A stretch of DNA of 64,000 nt from Macrococcus equipercicus (GTDB lineage: Bacteria; Bacillota; Bacilli; Staphylococcales; Staphylococcaceae): positions 372,001 to 436,000 of the forward strand of contig NZ_SCWC02000001.1 in assembly GCF_004359525.2 (NCBI RefSeq), in the 5' to 3' direction. Below, piece by piece: positions 19,839 to 28,895 of the stretch (position 1 is its first letter; each line of letters opens with the position of its first letter). The notes beneath the pieces are model-generated. The model did no database searches and was not told the DNA's origin. It saw nothing but the letters and a program-made list of their open reading frames with translations. The position numbers and the translations under genes are program-made.

Positions 19839-20716
19839 TAGGTGCCTTTCGTCCGCCCCTCATTTTTAAAATGCTGTTTCAATAGCAGTGCTATTTTAGC
19901 AGGCGGGATTTTTTTGTTGCACCATTGATACATCGCGGATTTGGTCATTTTTCTGTCAGGATAGATTAATAAGTACTCTTTTGCCGCCTGTACAAATAAC
20001 TGATCAATTGAAATGATAGTCCGGCACGACAGGCAGAGGAACAGCCGCTGGTGGCAGTTAAAGTCACTGATGAGTTGACAGGACGGGCAGCGCAGTCCTT
20101 TTTTAACTGATTGAAACGAGATATTGTCTGAGACGTGATGGAAATCATGAATCATCTCAGCAATAATTCTCGTTTTTTTTTTATGGCTGCCTTTAATCTG
20201 ACTCAGATACGCCGCGATATCATTCTTGAATAGAAAGTGCTGCTTGGAGGCATGACCGTCCAGTGCGAAGCGGTCATTCAGGCAGACGCATTTAATGATG
20301 ATAGGCAGCTGTTTTAAGCGGGGATCCAGTATATTGTAAATACTGTATTTGACACAGTTCAGATGGACAAGATCAATTTTGACTTCATCCGTGAAGTAGT
20401 CAGCCAGCATGCCGTGATGATTGATATAGTGCAGGCCGGAATAATTATTCAGCTTGAACAAATAAATTCCGTCATTTGAAATAAGAACGAGATTGATCAG
20501 GGCGTCCTGGTGATAATCCGAATAGTTGAACTGCCAGATGACATCGATGTTGTCCATATCCAGTGCGCTGAGGTATAACTCAAAATGCTGCTCGAGCAGT
20601 GTCGTCTCTTTCAGATGACGCAGCAGATCAAGCTGATGAGACGTTAAATCTGTCCGGTGTTTGAGTGCTTCCAGCAGTTCAACCTGCTTATAATTTCTTC
20701 GTGCTTTAATGATCAT
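19814..20716 (-). CDS. Degenerate NERD-like protein with C-terminal zinc ribbon
   Basis: A 300-residue protein. The segment around residues 73-94 (LINLVLISNDGIYLFKL then NNYSG) has the layout of the NERD nuclease core, but the expected acidic Asp and the E-x-K catalytic pair appear as Asn75 and K-x-N (88-90). A zinc ribbon follows with Cys210, Cys213, Cys228 and Cys231. The C-terminal 60 residues are basic and probably helical. A run of ten A residues in the coding strand encodes the Lys stretch at 179-181. It is flanked by suhB (25-base overlap) and ylaF. NERD assignment is from pattern only. Confidence 0.7.
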   Translation of the reverse strand: MIIKARRNYKQVELLEALKHRTDLTSHQLDLLRHLKETTLLEQHFELYLSALDMDNIDVIWQFNYSDYHQDALINLVLISNDGIYLFKLNNYSGLHYINHHGMLADYFTDEVKIDLVHLNCVKYSIYNILDPRLKQLPIIIKCVCLNDRFALDGHASKQHFLFKNDIAAYLSQIKGSHKKKTRIIAEMIHDFHHVSDNISFQSVKKGLRCPSCQLISDFNCHQRLFLCLSCRTIISIDQLFVQAAKEYLLIYPDRKMTKSAMYQWCNKKIPPAKIALLLKQHFKNEGRTKGTYYLELNIP

Positions 20717-20795
20717 AATGTGCTCCTTTCATTTGATGATTAAAATTTAAAATGAAAAGAGACAAAGTGCAACTTGCAGATTTTAATGAAAAATA

Positions 20796-20836
20796 AAGAA
20801 AAAGCATCCATTTCTTAAGAAATGATGCTTTTTCTT
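20796..20836 (-). terminator. Terminator of ylaF
   Basis: AAGAAAAAGCATC and GATGCTTTTTCTT enclose a second self-complementary segment ATTTCTTAAGAAAT. It lies just behind the ylaF stop on the minus strand and separates it from the next gene. Confidence 0.8.
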
Positions 20837-20873
20837 CAAATTCTGCAGAGATAATATGAGTTTTCAGCAAAAA

Positions 20874-21059
20874 TTACAGCCAGCCGTTTTCTCTGTACTT
20901 TTTTTTCTGGGTGAAGCCGATACCGAAAATCGAGATAAACAGCAGGAGGCCGATGATCACAGTGAGAATACTGCCTTCAGCAATACCCGCACTAATGACG
21001 ATCAGCATGATCACTGCCATAATCGCAAGGAACAGAAATATGGATTTGCTTTTTTTCAT
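20874..21059 (-). CDS. Small membrane protein (YlaF/DUF5325-like)
   Basis: A 61-residue protein of two hydrophobic helices (about 7-28 and 31-49) with a basic N-terminus KKSKS and a basic tail KKKYREN. It stands divergently from typA, the same neighbour relation as YlaF in Bacillus. An AGAGAGG site precedes the ATG. The function is unknown. Confidence 0.75.
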   Translation of the reverse strand: MKKSKSIFLFLAIMAVIMLIVISAGIAEGSILTVIIGLLLFISIFGIGFTQKKKYRENGWL

Positions 21060-21146
21060 AGAAACCTCTCTTTATAGAAAATATGAGTTATATATGCTAT
21101 AATATCACAGTTAGATAATAAACTGTACATGTGAAAGGGATACAAT

Positions 21147-22991
21147 ATGCCAAACTTTAGAGAAGATGTACGTAATATTGCCATAATCGCCCACGTCGAC
21201 CATGGTAAAACGACATTAGTAGATGAATTACTTAAACAATCCGGAATTTTCCGTGAAAACGAGCATGTGGAAGAACGTGCGATGGATTCAAATGATCTGG
21301 AAAGAGAACGTGGTATTACGATTTTAGCGAAAAATACAGCGATTGACTATAAAGGAACACGTATTAACATTCTTGATACACCAGGACACGCGGACTTCGG
21401 TGGTGAAGTTGAACGTATTATGCGTATGGTTGATGGTGTAGTGCTTGTTGTTGATGCTTACGAAGGAACAATGCCGCAGACGCGTTTCGTTCTTAAGAAA
21501 GCACTGGAGCAGAACTTAAAACCAGTCGTCGTCGTCAATAAAATTGACAAACCATCAGCACGTCCTGCTGAAGTGCTTGACGAAGTATATGACCTGTTCA
21601 TCGAGCTCGATGCTAACGACGAACAGCTTGATTTCCCGGTTGTTTACGCGAGTGCCATTAATGGTACTGCCAGCCTTAATGCAGAGGCTCAGGATGAGAA
21701 CATGCAGAGCCTGTATGAAACCATTCTTGACTACGTGCCTGCACCAGTTGATAACCGCGAGGAACCGCTGCAGTTCCAGGTTGCGCTTCTGGACTACAAC
21801 GACTATGTAGGTCGTATCGGTATCGGCCGGGTATTCCGCGGGACGATGGAAGTCGGTCAGCAAGTATCATTGATCAAGATTGACGGAACAGTCAAAAACT
21901 TCCGTGTCACTAAAATCTTTGGTTTCTTTGGTCTGCGCCGTGTAGAAATTGAAAAAGCATATCCGGGTGACTTGATTGCCGTATCTGGTATGGAAGATAT
22001 CAACGTCGGTGAAACAGTGACACCTGTTGATCATCAGGAAGCATTGCCTGTTCTTCGCATCGATGAGCCGACACTGCAGATGACATTCTCTGTCAACAAC
22101 TCTCCATTTGCAGGTAAGGAAGGTAAATTTGTGACAGCAAGAAATATCCAGGACCGTCTGGAATCTCAGCTTGAAACAGATGTATCACTGCGTGTTGAAG
22201 CGGTCGGACCAGACTCATGGACTGTATCAGGCCGTGGTGAACTTCACTTGTCCATTCTCATCGAGAATATGCGCCGTGAAGGATTTGAACTGCAGGTTTC
22301 TAAACCACAAGTGATCGTCAAAGAAATTGACGGCAAGAAATATGAGCCATACGAGCGCGTGCAGATTGATGTACCTGAGGAAAATACAGGGTCAGTCATC
22401 GAATCGCTGGGTACTCGTAAAGGCGAAATGGTCGATATGATTAATACGGGTAACGGCCAGACACGTCTGATCTTCAATGTACCGGCACGTGGATTGATCG
22501 GTTACCGTACTGAGTTCATGTCAATGACACGCGGCTATGGTATTTTAAACCATACATTCGATGAATACCGTCCATTGTTAAAAGGACGTATCGGCGGCCG
22601 TCATAATGGTGTATTAGTATCGATGGATAAAGGGGTAGCGAGTACTTATGCGATTCTTGCCCTTGAAGACCGTGGGACTAACTTCATGGAACCAGGAACA
22701 GAAGTCTATGAAGGCATGATTGTCGGCGAAAACTCACGCGACAACGACTTAACGGTCAACATCACAAAAGTAAAAGCGGCAAACAACATCCGTTCTGCGA
22801 CTAAAGAAGCGACAACGACGATGAAAAAACCTCGTATCATGACGTTAGAAGAAGCGCTCGAGTACTTAAATGATGACGAGCTGCTTGAAGTCACACCTGA
22901 ATCGATTCGTCTGAGAAAGAAAACATTGGATAAAGCGCAGCGCGAAAGAGAACAGAAGAAGCAAAAAGCGGCATTACAGGAACAGGAGTGA
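21147..22991 (+). CDS. typA: Ribosome-associated GTPase TypA/BipA
   Basis: Translational GTPase related to EF-G that acts in ribosome assembly and stress adaptation. The P-loop AHVDHGKTT is at residues 15-23, switch II is DTPGHADF and the guanine motif is NKID. EF-G-like domains follow, then the TypA-specific C-terminal domain with [13 protein letters not shown]. The 614 residues are the usual length. It is probably co-transcribed with ylaH, which starts 4 bases after its stop. Confidence 0.97.
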   Translation: MPNFREDVRNIAIIAHVDHGKTTLVDELLKQSGIFRENEHVEERAMDSNDLERERGITILAKNTAIDYKGTRINILDTPGHADFGGEVERIMRMVDGVVLVVDAYEGTMPQTRFVLKKALEQNLKPVVVVNKIDKPSARPAEVLDEVYDLFIELDANDEQLDFPVVYASAINGTASLNAEAQDENMQSLYETILDYVPAPVDNREEPLQFQVALLDYNDYVGRIGIGRVFRGTMEVGQQVSLIKIDGTVKNFRVTKIFGFFGLRRVEIEKAYPGDLIAVSGMEDINVGETVTPVDHQEALPVLRIDEPTLQMTFSVNNSPFAGKEGKFVTARNIQDRLESQLETDVSLRVEAVGPDSWTVSGRGELHLSILIENMRREGFELQVSKPQVIVKEIDGKKYEPYERVQIDVPEENTGSVIESLGTRKGEMVDMINTGNGQTRLIFNVPARGLIGYRTEFMSMTRGYGILNHTFDEYRPLLKGRIGGRHNGVLVSMDKGVASTYAILALEDRGTNFMEPGTEVYEGMIVGENSRDNDLTVNITKVKAANNIRSATKEATTTMKKPRIMTLEEALEYLNDDELLEVTPESIRLRKKTLDKAQREREQKKQKAALQEQE

Positions 22992-22995
22992 TCCT

Positions 22996-23340
22996 ATGAA
23001 TTTTGTTCTGGCGATGGCAAAAGGCGTAAGCGTGAATCCTGACGAACGTATGTCATTTCTGGCAAAATTATTTCAGGTCGACAAACATCCGGGTACAGGA
23101 ATGTGGTATTTGCTGATAGCCATCTTTATATTGAGTGCTGTCGTCTACAACCTTGGATTTGCAAGAAAGTTAAAGCTCTGGCAGAATGTTGTCATCTATA
23201 TTATGCTGTTTCTCGGCTGCATCATACTGAACTTCCTGGCAGTATTTCTGCCGGTCGGGGAAAGTCTGATCATCGCGGCGATTGTCCTCGGACTTTACCG
23301 CTACCGACTGCATAAAGAAAGACAGCATACTGCGAACTAA
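22996..23340 (+). CDS. YlaH-like membrane protein
   Basis: A 114-residue membrane protein with three hydrophobic segments (about 35-55, 64-84 and 85-104) and a basic C-terminus. It directly follows typA in Bacillus (ylaG-ylaH) and staphylococci. GGAGTG in the typA end gives its ribosome-binding site. The role is unknown. A terminator follows immediately. Confidence 0.82.
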   Translation: MNFVLAMAKGVSVNPDERMSFLAKLFQVDKHPGTGMWYLLIAIFILSAVVYNLGFARKLKLWQNVVIYIMLFLGCIILNFLAVFLPVGESLIIAAIVLGLYRYRLHKERQHTAN

Positions 23341-23369
23341 AAAAGGAGACCGAAAGGTCTCCTTTTTTA
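23340..23369. terminator. Terminator after ylaH
   Basis: AAAAAAGGAGACC and GGTCTCCTTTTTT form a strong hairpin with loop GAAA and T-tract. It also faces the convergent gene on the other strand, whose stop is about 30 bases away. Confidence 0.88.
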
Positions 23370-23400
23370 TGTGTAGTTTTAAATGAGTCGCGCTCAGCAC

Positions 23401-23880
23401 TTATTTAATAGTGATAGCAGTCACATGATTGATGCGCTGCTTATAGCCGTTATTATAGACAAATGCATCGACCATGCCGTCTTGATACAGGCGTTTACCT
23501 TCTTTTGAGAACTGGAAGTAAAGATCAGTCAAATCAGTCAGTGCGATTTCTTCAGTCGTTTCTTCATTAGACAGGGCGATGACAGCTGCATCTTCCCCGG
23601 GTTCCGCATTGACAAAGAATGGTTCCATATTGATGACGAATGTTCCTTCAAGCAGTGCCTGCTTTTTGAACTTCTTTTCAGAGTTTAATGTCGGCGGTTT
23701 TGAAGCACCTTCTAAAATATCACGGTTCCATTCCCGGTTGTCCTTGAACTTGATCGGTGCCACTCCGGTCTTCTTCCCTTGTTCCATTTCTTCAACAGTG
23801 ACTTTTCTATCATCGAATATCCATGTGGATGGATCGAGTGTGATAGGGAACTTTACATTGCCTTTAATCTGAATAATCAT
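23401..23880 (-). CDS. Conserved hypothetical protein
   Basis: A 159-residue soluble protein that I do not recognise by name. It is acidic, starts MIIQIKGNVKFPITLDPSTWIFDD, and looks beta-rich with no signal peptide or membrane segment. I use the ATG at 23880, which has GGAG eight bases upstream; an ATG nine bases earlier is too close. It is located between ylaH and ylaN, where staphylococci carry a comparable unknown gene. Confidence 0.7.
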   Translation of the reverse strand: MIIQIKGNVKFPITLDPSTWIFDDRKVTVEEMEQGKKTGVAPIKFKDNREWNRDILEGASKPPTLNSEKKFKKQALLEGTFVINMEPFFVNAEPGEDAAVIALSNEETTEEIALTDLTDLYFQFSKEGKRLYQDGMVDAFVYNNGYKQRINHVTAITIK

Positions 23881-23989
23881 TTCATTCACTCCTTCATAGC
23901 CATTCTAACATAAGGACAGCACTATTTTGCTTGATTTTTAGCGGGTGCTCATATAGAATTTTATATTATAGAATGATAAACGGGGGTGT

Positions 23990-24268
23990 ATGTCTATGCA
24001 GGAAGTGAATTATAAACAACAGGCATATGACCAGCTACATCAAGATGCAGATAAAATCCTGCAATTGATCAAAGTGCAGATGGATAACTTAACAATGCCC
24101 CAATGTCCGCTATACGAAGAAGTTCTGGATACCCAGATGTTTGGTTTGAGCCGTGAAGTGGATTTTGCGGTCAAAGTGGGTCTTATTGATAGAGAAGTAG
24201 GGAAAGCACTGCTGTCCAGTCTGGAAAAAGAACTGTCCAAGCTGCATGATGCTTTTACGAATGTATAG
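23990..24268 (+). CDS. YlaN family protein (UPF0358)
   Basis: A 92-residue helical protein. The core QMDNLTMPQ followed by [20 protein letters not shown] is nearly invariant in YlaN proteins, which in Bacillus and S. aureus have been linked to iron homeostasis through interaction with Fur. Two possible ATG codons exist: 23990 gives a length matching the family, while 23996 has better spacing to GGGGG. It stands before ftsW as in Bacillus, with a terminator between them. Confidence 0.9.
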   Translation: MSMQEVNYKQQAYDQLHQDADKILQLIKVQMDNLTMPQCPLYEEVLDTQMFGLSREVDFAVKVGLIDREVGKALLSSLEKELSKLHDAFTNV

Positions 24269-24269
24269 A

Positions 24270-24303
24270 AGTCTAGAGCCGGCGCTTTAGACTATTTTTT
24301 ATT
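24270..24303 (+). terminator. Terminator after ylaN
   Basis: AGTCTAGAGC pairs with GCTTTAGACT (one mismatch), then ATTTTTTATT. It lies directly behind ylaN and before ftsW. Confidence 0.8.
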
Positions 24304-24323
24304 AGAATTGAGTGATTGAATTG

Positions 24324-25517
24324 ATGTACCAGCTTAAAAGATTTATTGATTACATAAGAGTGTATTCGAAATATGTTGATTTTACATTGTTGATTTCCTA
24401 TGTGGCTCTTTGTCTGATCGGTCTTGTGATGATCTACAGCGCCAGTATTGTGGCAGGGCCGAGAGGGATGCTGACAGGCGGCAGCGGTCCGGTCAGTTCT
24501 ACTTATTTCTACGTGCGTCAATTGTTCGCTGTGATTCTCGGATTCGGTATCGTGTTTTTTATGGCTTACTTCATGCATATCAATATCATTAAAAACAAGC
24601 GCTTCCAGCAGTTCGCGATTGTGGTCATGCTTTTTATACTGCTGCTGACATTGATTGCAGGGACAGAAATCAACGGGGCAAAGAGCTGGATCAACTTAGG
24701 AGTGATGAGTCTGCAGCCTTCTGAGTTCTTGAAGATAGTGACCATCATCTACCTTGCCTATATTTATGACAAAAAGAAAAACTTAAGCAAGATGAGCGTC
24801 GATCTGCTGGCACCTTTAGTTTTGATCGGTCTCTGTTCAGGGCTTGTCCTGCTGCAGCCTGACTTTGGTTCGATGATGCTGATCATGATGATTATTGCCT
24901 GCATCTTCTTGTATGCCGGAATTGCTTTTAAGCCGATGATGATCATGGCGGCTATTGTCGGTGGTGTGACCGGACTGATTATGCTGGGTACTTATTTATT
25001 TACCGGGCATTTGCTGCTGAAGCACCAGTCGCAGCGGTTTGAAGTGCTGCAGAATCCATTCAAGGACGAAAGCGGGATCGGCTATCAGCTGTCCAACTCA
25101 CTGCTTGCTATCGGTAATGGCGGATTATTCGGCAGAGGGCTCGGTAACGGGATTATGAAGCTTGGTTATCTGCCCGAGCCGCATACCGATTTCATTTTTG
25201 CGGTTATCGCTGAGGAGCTCGGCCTTGTCGGCGTGCTAGTGGTTATTTTTCTGCTGTTCTTTATCGTCTACAAAGGTTTTCTCTATGCCGCACTTGCCAA
25301 ATCGCTGTTTTATAAACTGATCTGCGTCGGTGTGGCAAGTTATATCGGTATCCAGACGTTCATCAACATGGCCGGTGTCTCGGGGCTGATTCCGCTGACA
25401 GGTGTGCCGCTGCCGTTTCTCAGTTACGGTGGTTCAAGTATGCTCAGTCTTTCAATAGCAGTCGGCCTGCTGCTGATGGCTTCCAAGCACGTCAAGCAGG
25501 AAGCGGAAAATAAATAG
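24324..25517 (+). CDS. ftsW: Septal peptidoglycan glycosyltransferase FtsW
   Basis: SEDS-family lipid II polymerase that works with a class B penicillin-binding protein (here PBP1) at the septum. About ten membrane helices, the family segment LGVMSLQPSEFLKI and the C-terminal GLIPLTGVPLPFLSYGG are seen. The ATG at 24324 aligns with the staphylococcal start (397 residues) although its ribosome-binding site is weak; a GTG at 24312 is possible. Unlike staphylococci, the next gene is not pycA. Confidence 0.94.
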   Translation: MYQLKRFIDYIRVYSKYVDFTLLISYVALCLIGLVMIYSASIVAGPRGMLTGGSGPVSSTYFYVRQLFAVILGFGIVFFMAYFMHINIIKNKRFQQFAIVVMLFILLLTLIAGTEINGAKSWINLGVMSLQPSEFLKIVTIIYLAYIYDKKKNLSKMSVDLLAPLVLIGLCSGLVLLQPDFGSMMLIMMIIACIFLYAGIAFKPMMIMAAIVGGVTGLIMLGTYLFTGHLLLKHQSQRFEVLQNPFKDESGIGYQLSNSLLAIGNGGLFGRGLGNGIMKLGYLPEPHTDFIFAVIAEELGLVGVLVVIFLLFFIVYKGFLYAALAKSLFYKLICVGVASYIGIQTFINMAGVSGLIPLTGVPLPFLSYGGSSMLSLSIAVGLLLMASKHVKQEAENK

Positions 25518-25531
25518 CTGTATGTGTCATT

Positions 25532-25560
25532 TTGGCGTTCTTTAAAATCAAAGGTATAAT
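25532..25560 (+). promoter_or_regulatory. Orphan promoter downstream of ftsW
   Basis: TTGGCG (25532-25537), 17 bases, then a consensus TATAAT (25555-25560). No coding sequence follows on the plus strand before the terminator at 25626-25666, so it would drive a transcript of about 100 bases. Confidence 0.5.
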
Positions 25561-25625
25561 GAATAGGCTGATCCTGCCCATATCCCGGTTGATAAAAACA
25601 AGTTATTCATATAAGACAGCATCAT

Positions 25626-25666
25626 AATAAATCCCCGCGGTCCTTCCTGGGCCGCGGGGATTTATT
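25626..25666. terminator. Bidirectional terminator between ftsW and ctaA
   Basis: AATAAATCCCCGCGG and CCGCGGGGATTTATT form a strong stem with an 11-base loop, flanked by A/T runs on both sides. It touches the ctaA stop codon. Confidence 0.9.
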
Positions 25667-26577
25667 CAGCTTCTTAGTCGGGCTCTTGATATCAGTAGAA
25701 TAAAGTAGCATAGCAAGCCGAATAACAATGTGATAAACAAGGCATGTAAAAGCGCGATATTCAAATTCAGCATCGTCAGGACGCTCAAGGCGCCGGTCGT
25801 CACCTGCAGGCAGACTAAAGCGAAAGCGATAGTATAGCCAAATTTAATCACCCGGTACTGTCGATAATGACGCACTGCATGAATGAACAAATAGAGCAGC
25901 CAGAAAAAAAGAATAGCAGCAAGAGTCCGGTGGCTCATCTGCACCCACTCATAGAAGTTAGCGGGCAGCGCGAAAGTGCCGCGCCTGCATAACGGCCAGC
26001 TGAGGCAGGCAAGACTGGCCTGAGCATGTCTGACAAGAGCACCGCTATAGATGACAAGATAAATGTAGCAGGTGATGGCGATTGTATGATAGCGCAAATG
26101 GTTTTTAATGACGATCTGCGTCGCATCGAATTTCTGATCCACCTCGAATATTATAAGCGTTAAAAGAAATACCGAGCTGAAGCTGATGAGTGAAATTCCG
26201 AAGTGAAGCGCCAGAATGAAATTGTTCTGCTGCCACATGACAGCGGCCGCACCGATCAATGCCTGGGCAAAGATAAAAGCGATACTCATAAAGCAGAGAA
26301 ATTTTGTTTCTCTTTTATGGCCGAGATATTTAATGCTTAATATGACCAGCCATGTCACAGAAATTAGAGCGAGCCCTGAAACGCCGCGATGGGCGAGCTC
26401 AATCAATGTTTCTTTCGGGATTTGCGTAGGGACAAACTGACCATGACAGAGCGGCCATGATTTACCGCAGCCGTCAGCAGAGCCGGTTTTAGTTACGAGC
26501 GCCCCGCCGATCTGGACAATCAGCATCAATATAGTCGTGAATACTGACAGCCATTTTAAATTCTTTTCTTTTAACAC
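25666..26577 (-). CDS. ctaA: Haem A synthase
   Basis: Membrane enzyme oxidising haem O to haem A for the aa3/caa3 terminal oxidases. Eight helices are seen, with conserved His in LAHRG, LHFGIS, MSHRT and LLHALF. A first cysteine pair lies in CGKSWPLC and a second in CLSWPLC, the Bacillus-like arrangement. The start is GTG at 26577, behind AGAGGTG, giving 303 residues as in S. aureus CtaA; upstream ATG codons lie before that site. It is divergent from ctaB. Confidence 0.94.
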   Translation of the reverse strand: MLKEKNLKWLSVFTTILMLIVQIGGALVTKTGSADGCGKSWPLCHGQFVPTQIPKETLIELAHRGVSGLALISVTWLVILSIKYLGHKRETKFLCFMSIAFIFAQALIGAAAVMWQQNNFILALHFGISLISFSSVFLLTLIIFEVDQKFDATQIVIKNHLRYHTIAITCYIYLVIYSGALVRHAQASLACLSWPLCRRGTFALPANFYEWVQMSHRTLAAILFFWLLYLFIHAVRHYRQYRVIKFGYTIAFALVCLQVTTGALSVLTMLNLNIALLHALFITLLFGLLCYFILLISRARLRS

Positions 26578-26856
26578 TAAATTCACCTCTATAATCATCA
26601 CAATCATTAAAATTCAAGTTATAAGTTATAAGTACATATGGTAGAATAAAAGAGAATCAGAACGAATTGCCACACATACACTTAAATAATAGTATAACAG
26701 TGATTCTCATATGTAAATGTGTCACATCCATGAACTTTGACAGCAGCTGTTCAAGGAGAAAATGTCATAATTTTATTTTTAAATGGTATAGAAAATGTGA
26801 CGTTTTTGATTTATTATTGTTATTATATGCGTCAGTAGTGCTAAAGGAGGGTGGAT
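26578..26856. promoter_or_regulatory. Divergent ctaA-ctaB control region
   Basis: This 279-base gap must hold promoters for both directions. Visible elements are a tandem AGTTATA repeat near 26620, the palindrome ATGTG-T-CACAT at 26717-26727, and a weak plus-strand promoter candidate for ctaB, GTGACG (26797-26802), 18 bases, TATTAT (26821-26826). In Bacillus this region is controlled by ResD, but I cannot identify a ResD site by eye. Confidence 0.5.
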
Positions 26857-27777
26857 ATGCAAAATGAAACGATCATCAGAGACATTACAGTGGCTGATGA
26901 GAAGTTAACAATTAAAGACGTTAAAGCGATTATAAAACTTGGGCTTGTACAAGGTAACTTGATTCCTACATTCGCTGCAGCATGGCTTGCCATTGTGATG
27001 ACCGGGCAATCATTTCTAGGCAGCATGCCAGAAGTCATTACGATGCTTTTAGGGTCGACTTTGATTATGGGTGGGAGTTGTGCATTAAATAATTTTTATG
27101 ATCAGGATATAGATGCATTAATGCCGAGCAAGATGAACAGACCGAGCGTCACCGGTAAAATAAGCAGCGCCAGTATTTTAAAGCTGGCTGTCCTTCTCAT
27201 TGTTACAGGTGAGATCATGCTGTTTATGATCAATACAACTACAGGCGTCATCGGTTTTCTCGGGGTTTTCGGCTATGTCGTCCTTTATTCCGTCTGGTCT
27301 AAACGTCATTTAGTGTCAAACACTATTGTAGGTAGTTTTCCAGGTGCTGTGCCGCCATTAATCGGCTGGGCATGCATCGATCCGTCATTGTCAAAGACAG
27401 CGTGGATGCTATTTATTATTATGTTTGCCTGGCAACCTGCTCATTTCTATGCACTTGCCATTAAGCGTCAAGAAGAATATCGTCTGGCAGGCATACCGAT
27501 GCTGCCGGCAGTCAAAGGATTCAGCCGCACTCGACTAGGCATGCTGTTATGGGTGCTTGCGCTGATTCCTGCGCCGCTGTTCATGGGAGAGTTAGGAACG
27601 GTCTTCGTCGTATTAGCTTCTCTTCTCAATCTGGGCTGGTTAGGTCTGGCACTGTCAGGCTTCCGAAAAGGACTGAATGAAGAGAAATGGGCAATGAAAA
27701 TGTTTATTTATTCTTTAAACTATTTAATGCTCTTTTTTGTTATGATAGTGGTAGTTACTTTAGTTCAAATGATTTAA
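26857..27777 (+). CDS. ctaB: Protohaem IX farnesyltransferase (haem O synthase)
   Basis: Membrane prenyltransferase adding the farnesyl chain to haem B to make haem O, the substrate of CtaA. About nine helices and the UbiA-type aspartate motif NNFYDQDIDALMPSK, plus a second, YALAIKRQEEY, are present. I place the start at the ATG at 26857, six bases behind AAAGGAGG; the GTG at 26851 is too near. The length is 306 residues. ctaC follows about 30 bases later, so ctaBCDEF form one operon. Confidence 0.95.
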   Translation: MQNETIIRDITVADEKLTIKDVKAIIKLGLVQGNLIPTFAAAWLAIVMTGQSFLGSMPEVITMLLGSTLIMGGSCALNNFYDQDIDALMPSKMNRPSVTGKISSASILKLAVLLIVTGEIMLFMINTTTGVIGFLGVFGYVVLYSVWSKRHLVSNTIVGSFPGAVPPLIGWACIDPSLSKTAWMLFIIMFAWQPAHFYALAIKRQEEYRLAGIPMLPAVKGFSRTRLGMLLWVLALIPAPLFMGELGTVFVVLASLLNLGWLGLALSGFRKGLNEEKWAMKMFIYSLNYLMLFFVMIVVVTLVQMI

Positions 27778-27808
27778 TAATGAATGAGTGAAAGAGGGGT
27801 TTATTTTA

Positions 27809-28873
27809 ATGAAAAACAATTTGAAGAACTTAAAATTGTTTAGCCTGATTTTTGTGCTGGTAATGACGCTGGCAGGGTGTGGCAAGCCTTACTTATCAAC
27901 ACTTCGTCCAGCAGGTGAAGTAGCAAAAGAACAATTCGACTTGATGATGCTCTCTATCTTCATCATGCTCTTCGTCATTATTGTCGTGATCGTTGTCTTC
28001 ATCTTAGCGATTTTACGCAGCAGACGTAGTAAACTTGGCGAAAACTTTATGCCGAAACAAGTACACGGAAATATGAAGCTGGAAATCATCTGGACGCTGT
28101 TCCCGATTATCCTGCTGATCATCCTTGCAGTGCCGACTGTCTTACTTACTTTTAAACTTGCAGATGTCAGAGCAATGGACAAAGTAAACTCTAAAGGTGA
28201 GAACAAGCAGATGATTGTCAATGTGACATCGCATCAGTACTGGTGGGAGTTTGAATATCCGAACCAGAAGATTGTCACTGCTCAGGAACTTGTTGTACCG
28301 ACTGACAAAAAAGTATACTTCCGTCTGCATTCAGCAGATGTTAAACACTCATTCTGGATTCCAGCTGTCGGCGGTAAACTAGATACGAACGTAGAAAACA
28401 TCAATAAATTCTATTTGATTTTTGATGACAAGAAAGCTAAAGAAGCAAACAATATGTTCTATGGTAAATGTACAGAGTTATGCGGTCCTTCTCACGCATT
28501 GATGGACTTCAAAGTTAGAGCGCTTCCTGAAGCTGAATTCGATAAATGGGTCAGCGATATGCAGGCAGTTAAAAAACCGGTAGCCTCAAGCAGCGACGCT
28601 AAAGACGGGGAAAAAGTCTTCAAGCAGTCATGTGCAGGATGTCACGCCGTAACGCCGACCGGTGTAGGGTCAAAAGGTCCTAACTTAACAGAATTCGGTG
28701 ATAGAACAAGAATCGCCGGTGTCCTCACTCACAACGAAGAGAACTTGAAAAAATGGATCAAAGATCCAGACAGTGTTAAACCAGGAAATAAAATGGCTGG
28801 GCAGTACAAAGTTTCTGACAGCGATATCGATGCATTAGCGAAATACTTAATGGAACGAAAAGTCGGGAACTAA
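27809..28873 (+). CDS. ctaC: caa3-type cytochrome c oxidase subunit II with cytochrome c domain
   Basis: Copper-A subunit that receives electrons from cytochrome c. A lipoprotein signal ends in LAGC, followed by two membrane helices. The CuA site lies at Cys221 and Cys225 (CTELC) with His and Met in GPSHALM. A C-terminal cytochrome c domain has the haem motif CAGCH (Cys275, Cys278, His279) and a possible axial Met in GNKMAG, which defines the caa3 type. The start is the ATG at 27809 behind AAAGAGGGG; the length is 354 residues. Staphylococcus lacks this gene. Confidence 0.95.
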   Translation: MKNNLKNLKLFSLIFVLVMTLAGCGKPYLSTLRPAGEVAKEQFDLMMLSIFIMLFVIIVVIVVFILAILRSRRSKLGENFMPKQVHGNMKLEIIWTLFPIILLIILAVPTVLLTFKLADVRAMDKVNSKGENKQMIVNVTSHQYWWEFEYPNQKIVTAQELVVPTDKKVYFRLHSADVKHSFWIPAVGGKLDTNVENINKFYLIFDDKKAKEANNMFYGKCTELCGPSHALMDFKVRALPEAEFDKWVSDMQAVKKPVASSSDAKDGEKVFKQSCAGCHAVTPTGVGSKGPNLTEFGDRTRIAGVLTHNEENLKKWIKDPDSVKPGNKMAGQYKVSDSDIDALAKYLMERKVGN

Positions 28874-28895
28874 AGTTTAAAGGGAGGTTACACAA

